Source: Thermomicrobiales bacterium
GTDB taxonomy: Bacteria; Chloroflexota; Chloroflexia; Thermomicrobiales; UBA6265
DNA: 53,580 nt
Reading direction: 5' to 3'
NCBI GenBank assembly: GCA_020432165.1
Contig: JAGQGU010000018.1
Location: forward strand, 1-53,580
In this document: in pieces, positions 16,543 to 25,381 of the stretch
Layout: each line of letters opens with the position of its first letter
Numbering within the stretch: position 1 is the first letter of the stretch
Program-made: the position numbers and the translations under genes
The notes under the pieces: model-generated
What the model was told of the DNA's origin: nothing
Seen by the model: only the letters and a program-made list of their open reading frames with translations
The model's database searches: none

Positions 16543-17181
16543 TTACTCCTCCTCAGCAGCCTCTTCAGCAACAGCCTCTGCGACCGCCTCAACGACTTCT
16601 TCCTCGCCCTCGGCAGCGGGCTCGGCCTCAACAGCCTCGGCCACGACGGAAGCGATGACCGTATCGGCATCGGTGATGAACGTCACCTTGTCGATCGCCG
16701 GCAGCTGACCAACCGTGATGGTATCGCCGATGTTCTCGAGACTGGAGGCATCGACAATGATTTCACTTGGGAGATCGGATGGCAGAGCCTCAACCTCGAT
16801 CTCGTTGACAGCATGCTGAAAAACACCACCGGTCACTTCCGGTGCATGCGAAACAACGACGGCCACAGCCTGTCGCAGCACGACCTTCATGTTCGGTGCG
16901 AAGAAATCGATGTGCAGAATATCCTGGCGCACCGGATCGCGCTGAACCTCACGGATCAACACCGGCTGGCTGCCGCCATCCCACTTAAGCGTGAAGATGG
17001 TGGAATGACCATGGGCCATGAAGAATCTGTTGAACTCGCGACCATTGACGGAAACCGATACGGTACCCTCAACGACCGGACCATAGACGACGCCTGGAAT
17101 GAGACCATCGCGACGCAGAACCTTGACCTTCTTGCCGTGAACATCCCGCGGCTCGGCCATCAGAATCAGCTCGTTTGCCAT
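16543..17181 (-). CDS. rplY: 50S ribosomal protein L25 (Ctc type)
   Basis: A protein of 212 residues of the long, two-domain CTC form of L25, which binds 5S rRNA in the large subunit. The 5S-binding domain has GLIPGVVYGP, the loop VQRDPVRQDILHIDFF and VLIREV. The second beta domain (VVVSHAPEVTGGVFQHAVNE, EALPSDLPSEIIVD) and a highly acidic, Glu/Ala-rich tail of about 40 residues complete it. The start is the ATG at 17181, with AGGAG upstream; the frame is open further up without a ribosome site. A strong terminator follows. Confidence 0.95.
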   Translation of the reverse strand: MANELILMAEPRDVHGKKVKVLRRDGLIPGVVYGPVVEGTVSVSVNGREFNRFFMAHGHSTIFTLKWDGGSQPVLIREVQRDPVRQDILHIDFFAPNMKVVLRQAVAVVVSHAPEVTGGVFQHAVNEIEVEALPSDLPSEIIVDASSLENIGDTITVGQLPAIDKVTFITDADTVIASVVAEAVEAEPAAEGEEEVVEAVAEAVAEEAAEEE

Positions 17182-17239
17182 TGCTGAACTCCTACTTCCT
17201 GAAACGCTTGCGGTTGGGGCCCACGTGAGAAGGCACACC

Positions 17240-17264
17240 AAAACCACCGCGCCACCATGGCGCG
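17240..17264 (-). terminator. Probable terminator of the nanE-kinase-M23 operon
   Basis: On the minus strand CGCGCCA-TGG-TGGCGCG (17264-17248) is followed by GTGGTTTT. It lies 28 bases past the M23 gene's stop and 67 bases before rplY starts. The T-run is short, so read-through into rplY is possible. Confidence 0.5.
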
Positions 17265-17291
17265 CAACGTGTGCGAGTGTACCACGCGAGG

Positions 17292-18167
17292 CTAGGAAAT
17301 TGCCGGAATCAACGCGAAAACGAAGGAGGTTGTCTGGCCATCGCTCTGGATCGCGTCCATGGTCGGATTAAGCGCCGGTACCCATGCAGGTGATTCCCGA
17401 TCCGGCAATCGAATCTGATACCAGATTGTGGTGGCATTGGCGCCAACGTTCGTTGTCGCTTCGTCACCCGCCCAGACCTCCAGCAACGGGAAGGTTGTAC
17501 CAACCGGATAGCTGACAGAGTCTACGTGGCTTCCGGCCTGCGGGGATTCAAAGATGAAGAGTGGATCCCGGATATTGGCTGGCACCATCACCTCGCCGCC
17601 ACCCATACGCCAGGTGATGACATGCAACGGATCACGCCAACCCATCGCACTCGGATGCTCCGGTGCGTTCATCGGCCAATAACCAGGTCCGGGAGGACAG
17701 TTGAAACCACAGTAGAAGTCATATCGCGGATTATCACCATTCACTTCGGGAGTTGTGTAGAAGGTACGTAACTCGAAGTGGAGATGACTGCGCATATCCT
17801 CACGCAACAGCACGGTGCCAATGAGGTAGCCTCGCTCCACATGTTGACCGACTTCGATATTCAGCTGGTAATCGAGATGACCGTATTGCGAATAGAGATC
17901 GTCCGCATGCTTGATCAGCACAACTGGCCCGGGATAATCGTAGCCAGCAAAGACGATCTCGCCAGCAGCCGTGGCATAGACAAGCGCACCAGCGGCATCG
18001 GCACCCTGCACATACCAGTTTTCGCCGGTGTGCCAAAGCCCAGGGTAGTAGATCGCGTTTTCACACGCGTAGCCGTGACGAATATAGCAACCATCGCCGG
18101 GCACACGATCCGGCAATCCCAATGGATACTGAAATAGCCAATCGTTTGCCTGTGCCAATCGAGCCAT
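17292..18167 (-). CDS. M23-family (LytM-fold) peptidase-like protein with an added C-terminal domain
   Basis: A protein of 291 residues from the ATG at 18167, chosen because CGGAGG lies five bases upstream; a start at 18188 would overlap the kinase stop (ATGA). Residues about 40-135 are a LytM fold: H46 in WHTGENW, YGHL with H97, and the H128-L-H130 pair. M23 enzymes normally bind zinc by HxxxD and HxH; here the Asp position is N50, so metal binding or activity may be altered. Residues about 200-291 form an unknown beta domain. No signal peptide is visible, which is odd for a wall hydrolase. It is the last gene of the amino-sugar operon. Confidence 0.75.
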   Translation of the reverse strand: MARLAQANDWLFQYPLGLPDRVPGDGCYIRHGYACENAIYYPGLWHTGENWYVQGADAAGALVYATAAGEIVFAGYDYPGPVVLIKHADDLYSQYGHLDYQLNIEVGQHVERGYLIGTVLLREDMRSHLHFELRTFYTTPEVNGDNPRYDFYCGFNCPPGPGYWPMNAPEHPSAMGWRDPLHVITWRMGGGEVMVPANIRDPLFIFESPQAGSHVDSVSYPVGTTFPLLEVWAGDEATTNVGANATTIWYQIRLPDRESPAWVPALNPTMDAIQSDGQTTSFVFALIPAIS

Positions 18168-18184
18168 AGACGCCTCCGTGGCCC

Positions 18185-19162
18185 TCATGGTAGCAGGTGA
18201 AGGCGCCCCAGACGTTCCGGTGTGATCTCAATGCCGCTGGCTTGCCAGATCCGGAGCAGCGCACCAAAGACAGGTTCGTATTGTGGTTGGCGGATGAGGA
18301 CACCTGGCCATTCGTCGAGCAGACGCTCGGCGAACGGCACGGTCAAAATATCGCCGCTACGAAAGACGCCTCCGGTCGGATAGACACTCACCTCATCCCC
18401 AGGCTCGTAGAGATGGTGGATCACCGCCAGGGCCGCATCGGCAAGCAGCACCCCGGCACGGCTCATGATTTCGGCGGCAATACCATCCGCATGCGCGAGC
18501 CGGGCGACATCTGGCACAAGCGCCGCTACCTGGTCGCGGGTGAAATCAGGGCCATAGAGTAGGCTAATGACGTGGCGAATAGTTGGGAAACCGAAGTGAT
18601 CCAGGACCATGGGTAAGAGTTCTGTGTGTGGCCCGCGGCCATCGGCGGCCTTTCCTGCTGCCTGTATAGCCTGAAGACCAATCCACCAACCACTTCCCTC
18701 GTCGCCCATGAGGTAGCCCATGCCACCGGCGCGCCACTCGGTACCAGTCGCATTGATGCCATAGGCGATACTGCCGCCGCCGGCAATCACTACAACTCCA
18801 GGCTCACCCGCGGCCGCACCGGCGAGATTGCCAGCAACATCGTGATCAATCCAGAGATACTCTGGCTGCAGGATCTCGCGGATGATGCCAGCGAAGACCA
18901 TCTCCGCCCCCAGCTCGGGAGCAGCACCGGTGATGGCCATACCGACACCAGCGATACGGGCTGGATCGATATGGGCTGCATCCATTACCGACTGCACTGC
19001 ACTATGTATGGCTGCCCGATTCCGCTCGATGCCGTGCACACCCTGGATGTGATCGCAGGGCGTACCGCTACCCAGCGCCAGGATATGACCATTCTCATCG
19101 GCCAATACCGATTTCGTGCTGGTTTGGCCACCATCAATGCCAATGTAGAGATCGCCGCTCAT
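18185..19162 (-). CDS. BadF/BadG/GlcNAc-kinase-type ATPase (N-acetylglucosamine or ManNAc kinase-like)
   Basis: A protein of 325 residues with the ASKHA kinase fold: phosphate-binding YIGIDGGQTSTKSVLADENG at the N-terminus, AGVGMAITG, the IDHDVAGNLAGA connection, VVVIAGGGSIAYG and a late YPTGGVFRSGD adenosine segment. GlcNAc kinases of this group phosphorylate free amino sugars at O6 with ATP in the cytoplasm. Its ATG overlaps the nanE stop by four bases, so the natural product is the 6-phosphate that NanE interconverts (ManNAc-6-P to GlcNAc-6-P). Whether it prefers GlcNAc, ManNAc or a muropeptide sugar is not visible. Confidence 0.8.
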   Translation of the reverse strand: MSGDLYIGIDGGQTSTKSVLADENGHILALGSGTPCDHIQGVHGIERNRAAIHSAVQSVMDAAHIDPARIAGVGMAITGAAPELGAEMVFAGIIREILQPEYLWIDHDVAGNLAGAAAGEPGVVVIAGGGSIAYGINATGTEWRAGGMGYLMGDEGSGWWIGLQAIQAAGKAADGRGPHTELLPMVLDHFGFPTIRHVISLLYGPDFTRDQVAALVPDVARLAHADGIAAEIMSRAGVLLADAALAVIHHLYEPGDEVSVYPTGGVFRSGDILTVPFAERLLDEWPGVLIRQPQYEPVFGALLRIWQASGIEITPERLGRLHLLP

Positions 19163-19869
19163 GGCTGCCGGGCCCTTTCGGATTCGCGAATGAAGTACTC
19201 GGTAATCTTCCAGGGATTGGTGATGGCGGTACCGACACAGACACAGTGCGCGCCCATATCCAGTGCCCGGGCCACCTGTTCCGGTGTCCAGAAGCGACCC
19301 TCGGCGTAGACCGGTACCGGAGAATGCCGGACAAACCAGGCGAGCGTGGCAAAGTCCGGCTCGGTCGATTCAGAAAGCGTCTCCTCGGTGTAGCCAGCGA
19401 GCGTGGTACCGATGGCATCGCAACCGGCAGCGATAGCACCCGCCAAATCCTCCGGGCGGGCGCAATCGCCGAATGCGAGAGAACCAGCGGTATGAATGGC
19501 GGAAACAGAATCGGCCAACAGTTCGCCATGAGGGCGCGGACGATCGGTAGCATCGAGCGCGATCATCTGTGCGCCGGTGGTGAGCAATGCCTGTGTATCA
19601 GCCAGAGTAGGTGTGATACGCACCTCGCTATCCGGATAATCGACCTTGTAAAGTGCCAGAACGGGCAGGTTCACGGCCGTCATCACCGCACGAGTATCGC
19701 CGGGTGCGTTCACCCGAATGGCGGCAGCGCCACCGAGTTCGGCTGCCCGGGCCATGGCTGCCATATACCCGGCACCGTGTAACGGATTGTCCTCGCGCGC
19801 CTGGCAGGAGACGATAAGCTTGCCGCGAAGCTGCTCAAATAACGACGCCCCTGTTGGTGATGACCGCAT
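19159..19869 (-). CDS. nanE: Putative N-acetylmannosamine-6-phosphate 2-epimerase
   Basis: A (beta/alpha)8-barrel protein of 236 residues. Family phrases are LIVSCQAREDNPLHG at the start of strand 1, AAAIRVNAPGD, VLALYKVDY, MIALDATDRPRPHG (catalytic Lys and Asp region) and PVYAEGRFWTPEQVARALDMG near the end. The last is the phosphate-binding strand 7-8 region. It interconverts ManNAc-6-P and GlcNAc-6-P in sialic acid and amino-sugar catabolism. The start is taken as the ATG at 19869, preceded by GGAGGGG; upstream in-frame codons give a doubtful extension. First gene of a three-gene operon. No sialic acid lyase or NagA/NagB is in the window. Confidence 0.9.
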   Translation of the reverse strand: MRSSPTGASLFEQLRGKLIVSCQAREDNPLHGAGYMAAMARAAELGGAAAIRVNAPGDTRAVMTAVNLPVLALYKVDYPDSEVRITPTLADTQALLTTGAQMIALDATDRPRPHGELLADSVSAIHTAGSLAFGDCARPEDLAGAIAAGCDAIGTTLAGYTEETLSESTEPDFATLAWFVRHSPVPVYAEGRFWTPEQVARALDMGAHCVCVGTAITNPWKITEYFIRESERARQP

Positions 19870-19951
19870 AAACCCCTCCATTTGACTACCGATATGATGA
19901 ATGATCGATGAATGTTCTGGTAGAAATGCCCAAATTGTCCAACACATACAT

Positions 19952-19981
19952 GCCCGTACAAACTTGACGAAAGGTACGGGC
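19952..19981. promoter_or_regulatory. Inverted repeat upstream of nanE, candidate operator
   Basis: Perfect 8-base arms GCCCGTAC and GTACGGGC around 14 bases, 83 bases upstream of the nanE ATG in the divergent gap 19870-20186. It could be an operator shared by the nanE operon and the ABC transporter genes. Apart from the second repeat at 20053 I see nothing else definite in this 317-base gap. Confidence 0.35.
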
Positions 19982-20052
19982 GGCTCCTACCATGAAGCAA
20001 TCCGAAACAGAGGCAACGACGCCTCCCGGGAGTTACGATTCCGCGACAGTGT

Positions 20053-20073
20053 TTACCTGGGCTGGCCAGGTAA
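20053..20073. promoter_or_regulatory. Inverted repeat in the nanE/ABC divergent gap, candidate operator
   Basis: Arms TTACCTGG (20053-20060) and CCAGGTAA (20066-20073), perfect over 8 bases with a 5-base centre, 114 bases upstream of the permease start. The size and spacing suit a dimeric repressor site. No regulator gene for this locus is in the window. Confidence 0.4.
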
Positions 20074-20186
20074 CGTGCCCACTCCAATCACGTCGTTTGG
20101 AGCGCTGGGGTTTTGTCGTTCGTGATTCGACCTGACAGACGCTCGCCTCGGGGGGAGGCGGTGGTCAACAAACGGAGGAGCCTTCT

Positions 20187-21134
20187 GTGGGCCGATATCT
20201 TATTCGCCGGTTGCTGATCTCGGTGGTCACGCTACTGGCAATCAGCTTCATCATCTATGCTGTGCTGTTCCTGGCACCTGGCGATCCGCTGGGTGAACTG
20301 GCCGCAAACCCGAATGTCTCCCCGGAAGTGCGTCAGCGCATCCGCGAGAGCTATGGCCTGGACGATCCACTTTACATCCAGTATTTCAAATGGGCCAAGG
20401 CATACTTCATTGATCTGGACTGGGGTACGAGCTTTGTCAGCCGTGTGCCGGTCATGGACTACGTGCTACCGCGCGTCTGGACATCGCTGAAGATCGGCGG
20501 TACCGCCTTCATCATCGGTATCCTTATTGCGGTCCCGATTGGTGTTTTCTCGGCACTCAAGCAGTACAGCCTTTTCGACAATGTGGCCACCACCTTTGCC
20601 TTCATCGGTTTCTCGGTGCCCACCTTCTTCTCCGGCTTGCTCCTCATCCTGCTCTTCAGTGTGAAGCTGGGATGGTTGCCGTTTATCTATAACTCGAATC
20701 CAGGCTCGTGGCAGGTAGCCATAAAACAGAGCATCATGCCGGTGATCGTGCTGGCGCTCTTCACATCGGCGCAATTAACGCGCTATGTAAGATCCTCCAT
20801 GTTGGAAACGATTAATCAGGACTACGTCCGTACCGCCCGGGCGAAAGGTCTCAAAGAGAGCGCGGTCGTGGTGGCGCATGCAATGCGCAATGCCATGATT
20901 CCGGTCATCACCATCATCGCCCTGCAGGTGCCGGGTCTTGTGGGTGGTGCCGTGATTACGGAACAAGTCTTCCTCATTCCGGGCGCAGGTTCTGCGTTGA
21001 TCAGTGCGATCAAGGCGAAGGATATCCCGGTGGTTATGGCCATTACGTTTGGCGTGGCGATTCTGGTGGTGATCTTCAATGTTCTCGCCGATATCATCTA
21101 CGCCTTCCTCGATCCACGCATCAAGCTGAAGTAG
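20187..21134 (+). CDS. ABC transporter permease, DppB/OppB type
   Basis: An inner-membrane permease of 315 residues with six predicted helices. It shows the type-1 peptide-permease opening (RYLIRRLLISVVTLLAIS), the periplasmic loop with SPEVRQRIRESYGLDDPLYI, and the ATPase-contacting EAA-like loop DYVRTARAKGLKESAVVVAHAMRNA. GTG start at 20187 with GGAGGAG upstream. It is followed 40 bases on by the partner permease. No ATPase genes (DppD/F type) are found nearby. Confidence 0.9.
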   Translation: MGRYLIRRLLISVVTLLAISFIIYAVLFLAPGDPLGELAANPNVSPEVRQRIRESYGLDDPLYIQYFKWAKAYFIDLDWGTSFVSRVPVMDYVLPRVWTSLKIGGTAFIIGILIAVPIGVFSALKQYSLFDNVATTFAFIGFSVPTFFSGLLLILLFSVKLGWLPFIYNSNPGSWQVAIKQSIMPVIVLALFTSAQLTRYVRSSMLETINQDYVRTARAKGLKESAVVVAHAMRNAMIPVITIIALQVPGLVGGAVITEQVFLIPGAGSALISAIKAKDIPVVMAITFGVAILVVIFNVLADIIYAFLDPRIKLK

Positions 21135-21174
21135 CAGACGCTGCCGACTGCACATCCTTCTGGAGGAAAATCTT

Positions 21175-22188
21175 ATGGCACAAACCACTGCCGAACCGAA
21201 TGCACCGCAGAGTCTGGCCAGCGCCGCCGACCCGTTGCGCAATGTAAAGAAGCAGCGCTCATTATGGGGTGATGCCTGGCGTCAGTTCCGTCGCCACAAG
21301 CCGGCGATGGTCGGTCTCTCCATTCTGATCTTCTTCGTGCTCCTGTGCTACGTAGGTATCTACATCTGGACGCTCCCACACAATTCGCCGTATGTGTACG
21401 AGTCGAACGTGGCGATCGGTGGTACATCCACCTATATGGATCTGACCACTTTTGAGGACAAGACGCAGTTCCACCCGCTCGGTACAGATGAGATGGGACA
21501 GGATATGCTGGCGCGCATCATCTTTGGCGGCCGCATCTCGCTCTCCGTCGGTATCATGGCAGCGCTCATCTCCATTGCCTTCGGAACGGCAATCGGTGCC
21601 GCTGCCGGATTCTATGGTGGATTTGTCGATAGTCTGCTCATGCGCATTACCGACCTCTTCATCAGTCTGCCAACGCTACCGCTCTTGCTCCTGATCACCT
21701 TCCTCTTCAAGAACAGCGTGAATAGCTGGGCAGACGATGTCTTTGGCTCTCCCTATGTCGGTACATTCCTGCTGATTGTGGGTGTGATCTCGATGTTGGC
21801 GTGGATGCCAACGGCACGACTCGTGCGCGCCAGCTTCATGTCCACCAAAGAGAAAGAGTTCGTGGAAGCGGCAAAGTCGATTGGTTCCAACGAGTTGAGC
21901 CTGATCGTGAAGCAGATCCTGCCGAACGTGCTCAGCCCAATTATTGTGGCGGCGACGCTGCAGGTTGGTAGCTCGATCATTACGGAATCGTCGCTCTCCT
22001 TCCTCGGTCTCGGCTTCCCGTACGATGTGCCGACCTGGGGCGCCATGCTCTTCAATGCCAAGGATCAGATGCAGTTCAATCCGAAACTGGCGTTGCTGCC
22101 GGGCACGATGATCTTCCTGACGGTGTTGGCGATCAACTTCATCGGTGATGGTCTGCGCGACGCACTCGATCCGCGCAAAACGCACTAG
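21175..22188 (+). CDS. ABC transporter permease, DppC/OppC type
   Basis: An inner-membrane permease of 337 residues. The cytoplasmic N-terminal tail has WGDAWRQFRRHKPAMVGLSI, the OppC_N opening. Then follow FHPLGTDEMGQDMLARIIFG and GGRISLSVGIMAALIS of the family, the EAA-like loop EFVEAAKSIGSNELSLIVK, and the end phrase FIGDGLRDALDPRKTH that closes nearly all DppC proteins. It pairs with the upstream DppB-type subunit. GGAGG lies upstream of the ATG and a strong terminator follows the stop, so the binding-protein gene beyond it may be transcribed mainly on its own. Confidence 0.92.
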   Translation: MAQTTAEPNAPQSLASAADPLRNVKKQRSLWGDAWRQFRRHKPAMVGLSILIFFVLLCYVGIYIWTLPHNSPYVYESNVAIGGTSTYMDLTTFEDKTQFHPLGTDEMGQDMLARIIFGGRISLSVGIMAALISIAFGTAIGAAAGFYGGFVDSLLMRITDLFISLPTLPLLLLITFLFKNSVNSWADDVFGSPYVGTFLLIVGVISMLAWMPTARLVRASFMSTKEKEFVEAAKSIGSNELSLIVKQILPNVLSPIIVAATLQVGSSIITESSLSFLGLGFPYDVPTWGAMLFNAKDQMQFNPKLALLPGTMIFLTVLAINFIGDGLRDALDPRKTH

Positions 22189-22219
22189 GGGTATAGCCTC
22201 TTTACAACGAGATGTGATG

Positions 22220-22254
22220 AAGAAGGGCCAGCGTGAATTGCGCTGGCCCTTCTT
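22220..22254 (+). terminator. Rho-independent terminator after the permease genes
   Basis: Arms AAGAAGGGCCAGCG and CGCTGGCCCTTCTT around a 7-base loop form a 14-base stem; the descending arm ends in TTCTT. It sits 31 bases past the permease stop and 62 bases before the binding-protein start. Confidence 0.8.
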
Positions 22255-22315
22255 CCAATTCAGGGTATCCTTTGGGAAGTATTGATTTGGAGTGCACAGG
22301 AGGACCTGCACGACC

Positions 22316-23896
22316 GTGGATAACTCAACGCTTCATCCCATCTTCGAACACCTTCTCACCCGACGCGCAGCTGTGCTCGGTGGCGCGGCTGCCATTGCGA
22401 CGCTGCAGAGTCGGGCATTTGCCCAGGCAACACCCGAACCCGCCAATCCGGATGCTGTGCGTGGGGGTACTCTCCGACTTGGCGTACAGGGAGATCCGGT
22501 TGAACTCGATCCTGGCCTGGTGTTGCTGGATGCAGCCGGCTTGGTGATCGAGTTCGTGTATGAGAGCCTGGTACACGAGGGTCCTGACCTGAAACCGGAA
22601 CCACGCCTGGCGACGCACTGGGAGATCAGCGAGGATGGTCTCACCTATACCTTCCATCTTCGCGATGGTGTGACCTTCCACAATGGGCGGTCATTAATAG
22701 CCGCCGATGTGAAATACACGATTGATCGCATCATGAACCCGGATACGGCCTCGCCGTGGATCGGCGATACCGCCAGTATCGCCAGTGTGGATGCACCGGA
22801 TGATGCCACGGTGGTACTCAATCTCAATCGACCCGATGCCAGTATCCTCAGCGCCCTCACCCGGCGGGGATTCGGCGTGGTGCCGCAGGAAGAAGTGGAA
22901 GTGAATGGCGATCTTCGCCAGATGATGGTTGGTACTGGACCATTCCGCTTCGTCGAGTTCATTCCCAACTCGCACCTGACCCTAACCCGTAATGAGAACT
23001 ACTGGCTTGAGGGTCGCCCCTACCTTGATGGACTCGAGGTCATGGTGATTCCGGATGATACCGCCCGCATCACCGCACTGGTGAGTGGCACGTTGGATAT
23101 GATCGAGGCGACGCCAGCGCGCAGTTACGAGACAGTGGATGCCGATGAGGCGCTCACACGCATTGGTGGCGATAGCACCAATCTGCGCTGGATTGTTTTC
23201 AATCAGCGCCGTGAACCGTGGGATCGCGTGGAGGTACGCCAGGCGATTGCCCGTGGCATTGTGCGCCAGCAGATCATTGATGCAGCGGTATTGGGGCACG
23301 GGCAGCCACTGGTGGGTGTCTATCCGGCAAGATTCTGGGCGGGTTGGCCTGATCCCGCCCCGGAAGGCGATATCGAGGCGGCGAAGGCCGATCTGGCAGC
23401 GCTGGAGCTTCCGTCCGATCTCAAGCCGGGAATCCTGAGTTGGGCGGAGTACGACTTTCTGCTCAATACCAGCATTGTGGTGCAGGAACAACTGAAGCAA
23501 ATGGGGATCGAAAGCGAGATTGAAGCAGAAGAGAACGCGACCTATCTGGAGCGACACTTCGGTGGCGATTACGATATCGCGGTGATGGGCGCCGGTGGCT
23601 ATCGTGACCCGAACGATTTCATCTTCCAGAGCTTCTCCACCGATGGCAGCACCAATGCCGCAGGATATAGCAATCCGAAGATGGACGAATTGTTGCTGGC
23701 GGCCATCGCGGAGAGCGATATCGAGAAGCGACGGGAGCTCTATCTAGAGATTCAGGCACTGCAGATTGAGGAGTTGCCGTGGCTGATGCTCTATACATCC
23801 GCGAACTACACCTCCATGAATGCGAAGGTGCAGGGGTTCGAGCATTACCTTAGCGGCAGTTTCGATAGCATCCGCGAGATTTGGATCAGCGAGTAG
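22316..23896 (+). CDS. ABC transporter substrate-binding protein, family 5 (DppA/OppA type), Tat-type signal
   Basis: A secreted protein of 526 residues. The N-terminus has a twin-arginine-like signal (LTRRAAVLGGAAAIATLQ, cut after AFA-QA). The mature part has the SBP_bac_5 order: GGTLRLGVQGDPVELDP, LATHWEISEDGLTYTFHLR, VTFHNGRSLIAADVKYTID and GTGPFRFVEF. Start is uncertain: GTG at 22316 is 12 bases from AGGAGG, while GTG at 22292 lies just ahead of it; I prefer 22316. Partner permeases are directly upstream. Peptide-type systems in this group often carry oligosaccharides or muropeptides, which would suit the neighbouring amino-sugar and GH130 genes. Confidence 0.88.
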   Translation: MDNSTLHPIFEHLLTRRAAVLGGAAAIATLQSRAFAQATPEPANPDAVRGGTLRLGVQGDPVELDPGLVLLDAAGLVIEFVYESLVHEGPDLKPEPRLATHWEISEDGLTYTFHLRDGVTFHNGRSLIAADVKYTIDRIMNPDTASPWIGDTASIASVDAPDDATVVLNLNRPDASILSALTRRGFGVVPQEEVEVNGDLRQMMVGTGPFRFVEFIPNSHLTLTRNENYWLEGRPYLDGLEVMVIPDDTARITALVSGTLDMIEATPARSYETVDADEALTRIGGDSTNLRWIVFNQRREPWDRVEVRQAIARGIVRQQIIDAAVLGHGQPLVGVYPARFWAGWPDPAPEGDIEAAKADLAALELPSDLKPGILSWAEYDFLLNTSIVVQEQLKQMGIESEIEAEENATYLERHFGGDYDIAVMGAGGYRDPNDFIFQSFSTDGSTNAAGYSNPKMDELLLAAIAESDIEKRRELYLEIQALQIEELPWLMLYTSANYTSMNAKVQGFEHYLSGSFDSIREIWISE

Positions 23897-23919
23897 ATAC
23901 GAGATGAGCGTATTGCGTT

Positions 23920-24107
23920 GTAGCCCCGGGATTTAGCCCCGGGGTCAAACGCACAATTCCGCCATCCGAGAGCATCCAGGAAAAAGCCCGGGGATTAACC
24001 CCGGGCCCACGCATACTCCCCTTCCCTCACTTTATCGGCGGCATAGCCGCCGATGCGGGCGGATATTCTACGCCTTCGGCTTCGAGATCCGCCCCTACGT
24101 GACCTCA
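23920..24107. repeat. Cluster of GC-rich palindromes between convergent genes
   Basis: Three palindrome types in 190 bases: TAGCCCCGGG-ATTTA-GCCCCGGGG (23920-23944), GCCCGGGGATTAACCCCGGG (23986-24006) and a double unit with CGGCGGC/GCCGCCG followed by GGGCGGAT...ATCCGCCC CTACG (24041-24101). No reading frame of quality lies here. Such units recur at 34.4, 37.0, 45.1, 47.5, 48.9, 50.9 and 53.1 kb. Confidence 0.8.
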
Positions 24108-24146
24108 CCGGCATGGCCCCGGGGTCGAAATACTCGGCGTTATCAA

Positions 24147-25127
24147 TCACACCATATTGTGCTTCCAGATGTAGTCCAGCGTGGAATCGACATCCGTGAA
24201 CGCAATACCCACGACGGTATCGGCACCACCGTAATAGATGGCGATGCGACCGCTGGGACCATCGGTGATGACGCCACAGGGGAAGAAGACGTTCGGCACA
24301 TCACCGGTGCGTTCGTAGTCCTCTTCCGGTCCAATCAGATAGTGGCTACCGCGCGCAATTACCTTCCACGGCTCCTCGATATCCAGCAAAGCAGCGCCCA
24401 TGCGATAGACAAAGCCATTACAGGTGGTGATCACGCCGTGATAGAAGAGCAGCCACCCTTCATCGGTTTCCAGCGGGCATGGTCCCGGTCCGATCTTGGT
24501 ACTTTGCCACGCACCATCCGTACCCATAACAAAGCGATGCTTGCCCCAATAGGTGAGATCGGGGCTCTCGGAGTAGTAGATATCGCCGAATGGTGTATGG
24601 CCGTTATCGCTGGGACGACTCAGCACCGCGTAGTTCTCCCCGATTTTGCGGGGGAAGAGCACACCGTTCCGATTGAACGGGATGAACATATTCTCCAGCT
24701 GATAGAAGGTCTTGAAATCGAAGGTGTACCCCAGTCCAATGGTGGGGCCATGATAGCCATTGCACCAGCTGATGTAGTAGCGATCCTCGATGTAGACCAC
24801 ACGAGGATCGTATCGATACTCCTTCTTCGTAATCGCGCCCTCTACTCCCTCGAATTTGATGGGATCGCTGCCAATCTCCCAGTTGATACCGTCATCGCTA
24901 AAACCAACAAAGATATCCATTTGTAGCGCGCGATTGTCGCAACGAAAAACACCCGCGTAGCCATCACCAAAGGGCGTAACTGCACTATTGAAAACGCTGT
25001 TCGCAAACGGCACATCGGCCGGTGTGAGAATGGGGTTGGCATCGTAACGCCAAATCGGTCTGGTGCAATCCGCGGGTCGATCCTGCCACGGCATCGTCGG
25101 TTGGGGTGGGGTAAGTAGATTCGCCAT
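24147..25127 (-). CDS. Glycoside hydrolase family 130 protein (beta-mannoside phosphorylase type)
   Basis: A five-bladed beta-propeller protein of 326 residues. Family phrases are [27 protein letters not shown], the Asp-containing [58 protein letters not shown] and [12 protein letters not shown]130 enzymes split beta-mannosidic bonds using phosphate and release alpha-mannose 1-phosphate, acting inside the cell on imported di- or oligosaccharides. The acid/base Asp corresponds to the Asp of YDPRV. The exact substrate (Man-Glc, Man-GlcNAc or mannobiose) cannot be told. Start ATG at 25127 with AGGAG upstream. It is divergent from the amidohydrolase operon. Confidence 0.88.
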   Translation of the reverse strand: MANLLTPPQPTMPWQDRPADCTRPIWRYDANPILTPADVPFANSVFNSAVTPFGDGYAGVFRCDNRALQMDIFVGFSDDGINWEIGSDPIKFEGVEGAITKKEYRYDPRVVYIEDRYYISWCNGYHGPTIGLGYTFDFKTFYQLENMFIPFNRNGVLFPRKIGENYAVLSRPSDNGHTPFGDIYYSESPDLTYWGKHRFVMGTDGAWQSTKIGPGPCPLETDEGWLLFYHGVITTCNGFVYRMGAALLDIEEPWKVIARGSHYLIGPEEDYERTGDVPNVFFPCGVITDGPSGRIAIYYGGADTVVGIAFTDVDSTLDYIWKHNMV

Positions 25128-25381
25128 GGTGTCAACTCCTGAGGATACGAATAAACGTTACTTCTATTCTCGGAAGCGGGCCGCCTGGAATGCAACCACT
25201 TCTTTCGTCAGCTTGTGCAGCGAAACCGCGACCATTGAGCGAGAATTGAACTGGTCACCACAACCAGCCGATTTTCCCCCACACAGACATCGATCCTGTG
25301 TCCGATTTCGCGGCAGAGCCAGGTACCCGGATGTAGACTCTAGAGACATCTTCATCGCTCTCTGTTGGGAAAGGAATCATC

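Noticed and set aside
24099-24926. A 275-codon plus-strand frame opposite GH130
   Set aside because: The minus strand encodes the full GH130 propeller. The plus frame has no recognisable fold.
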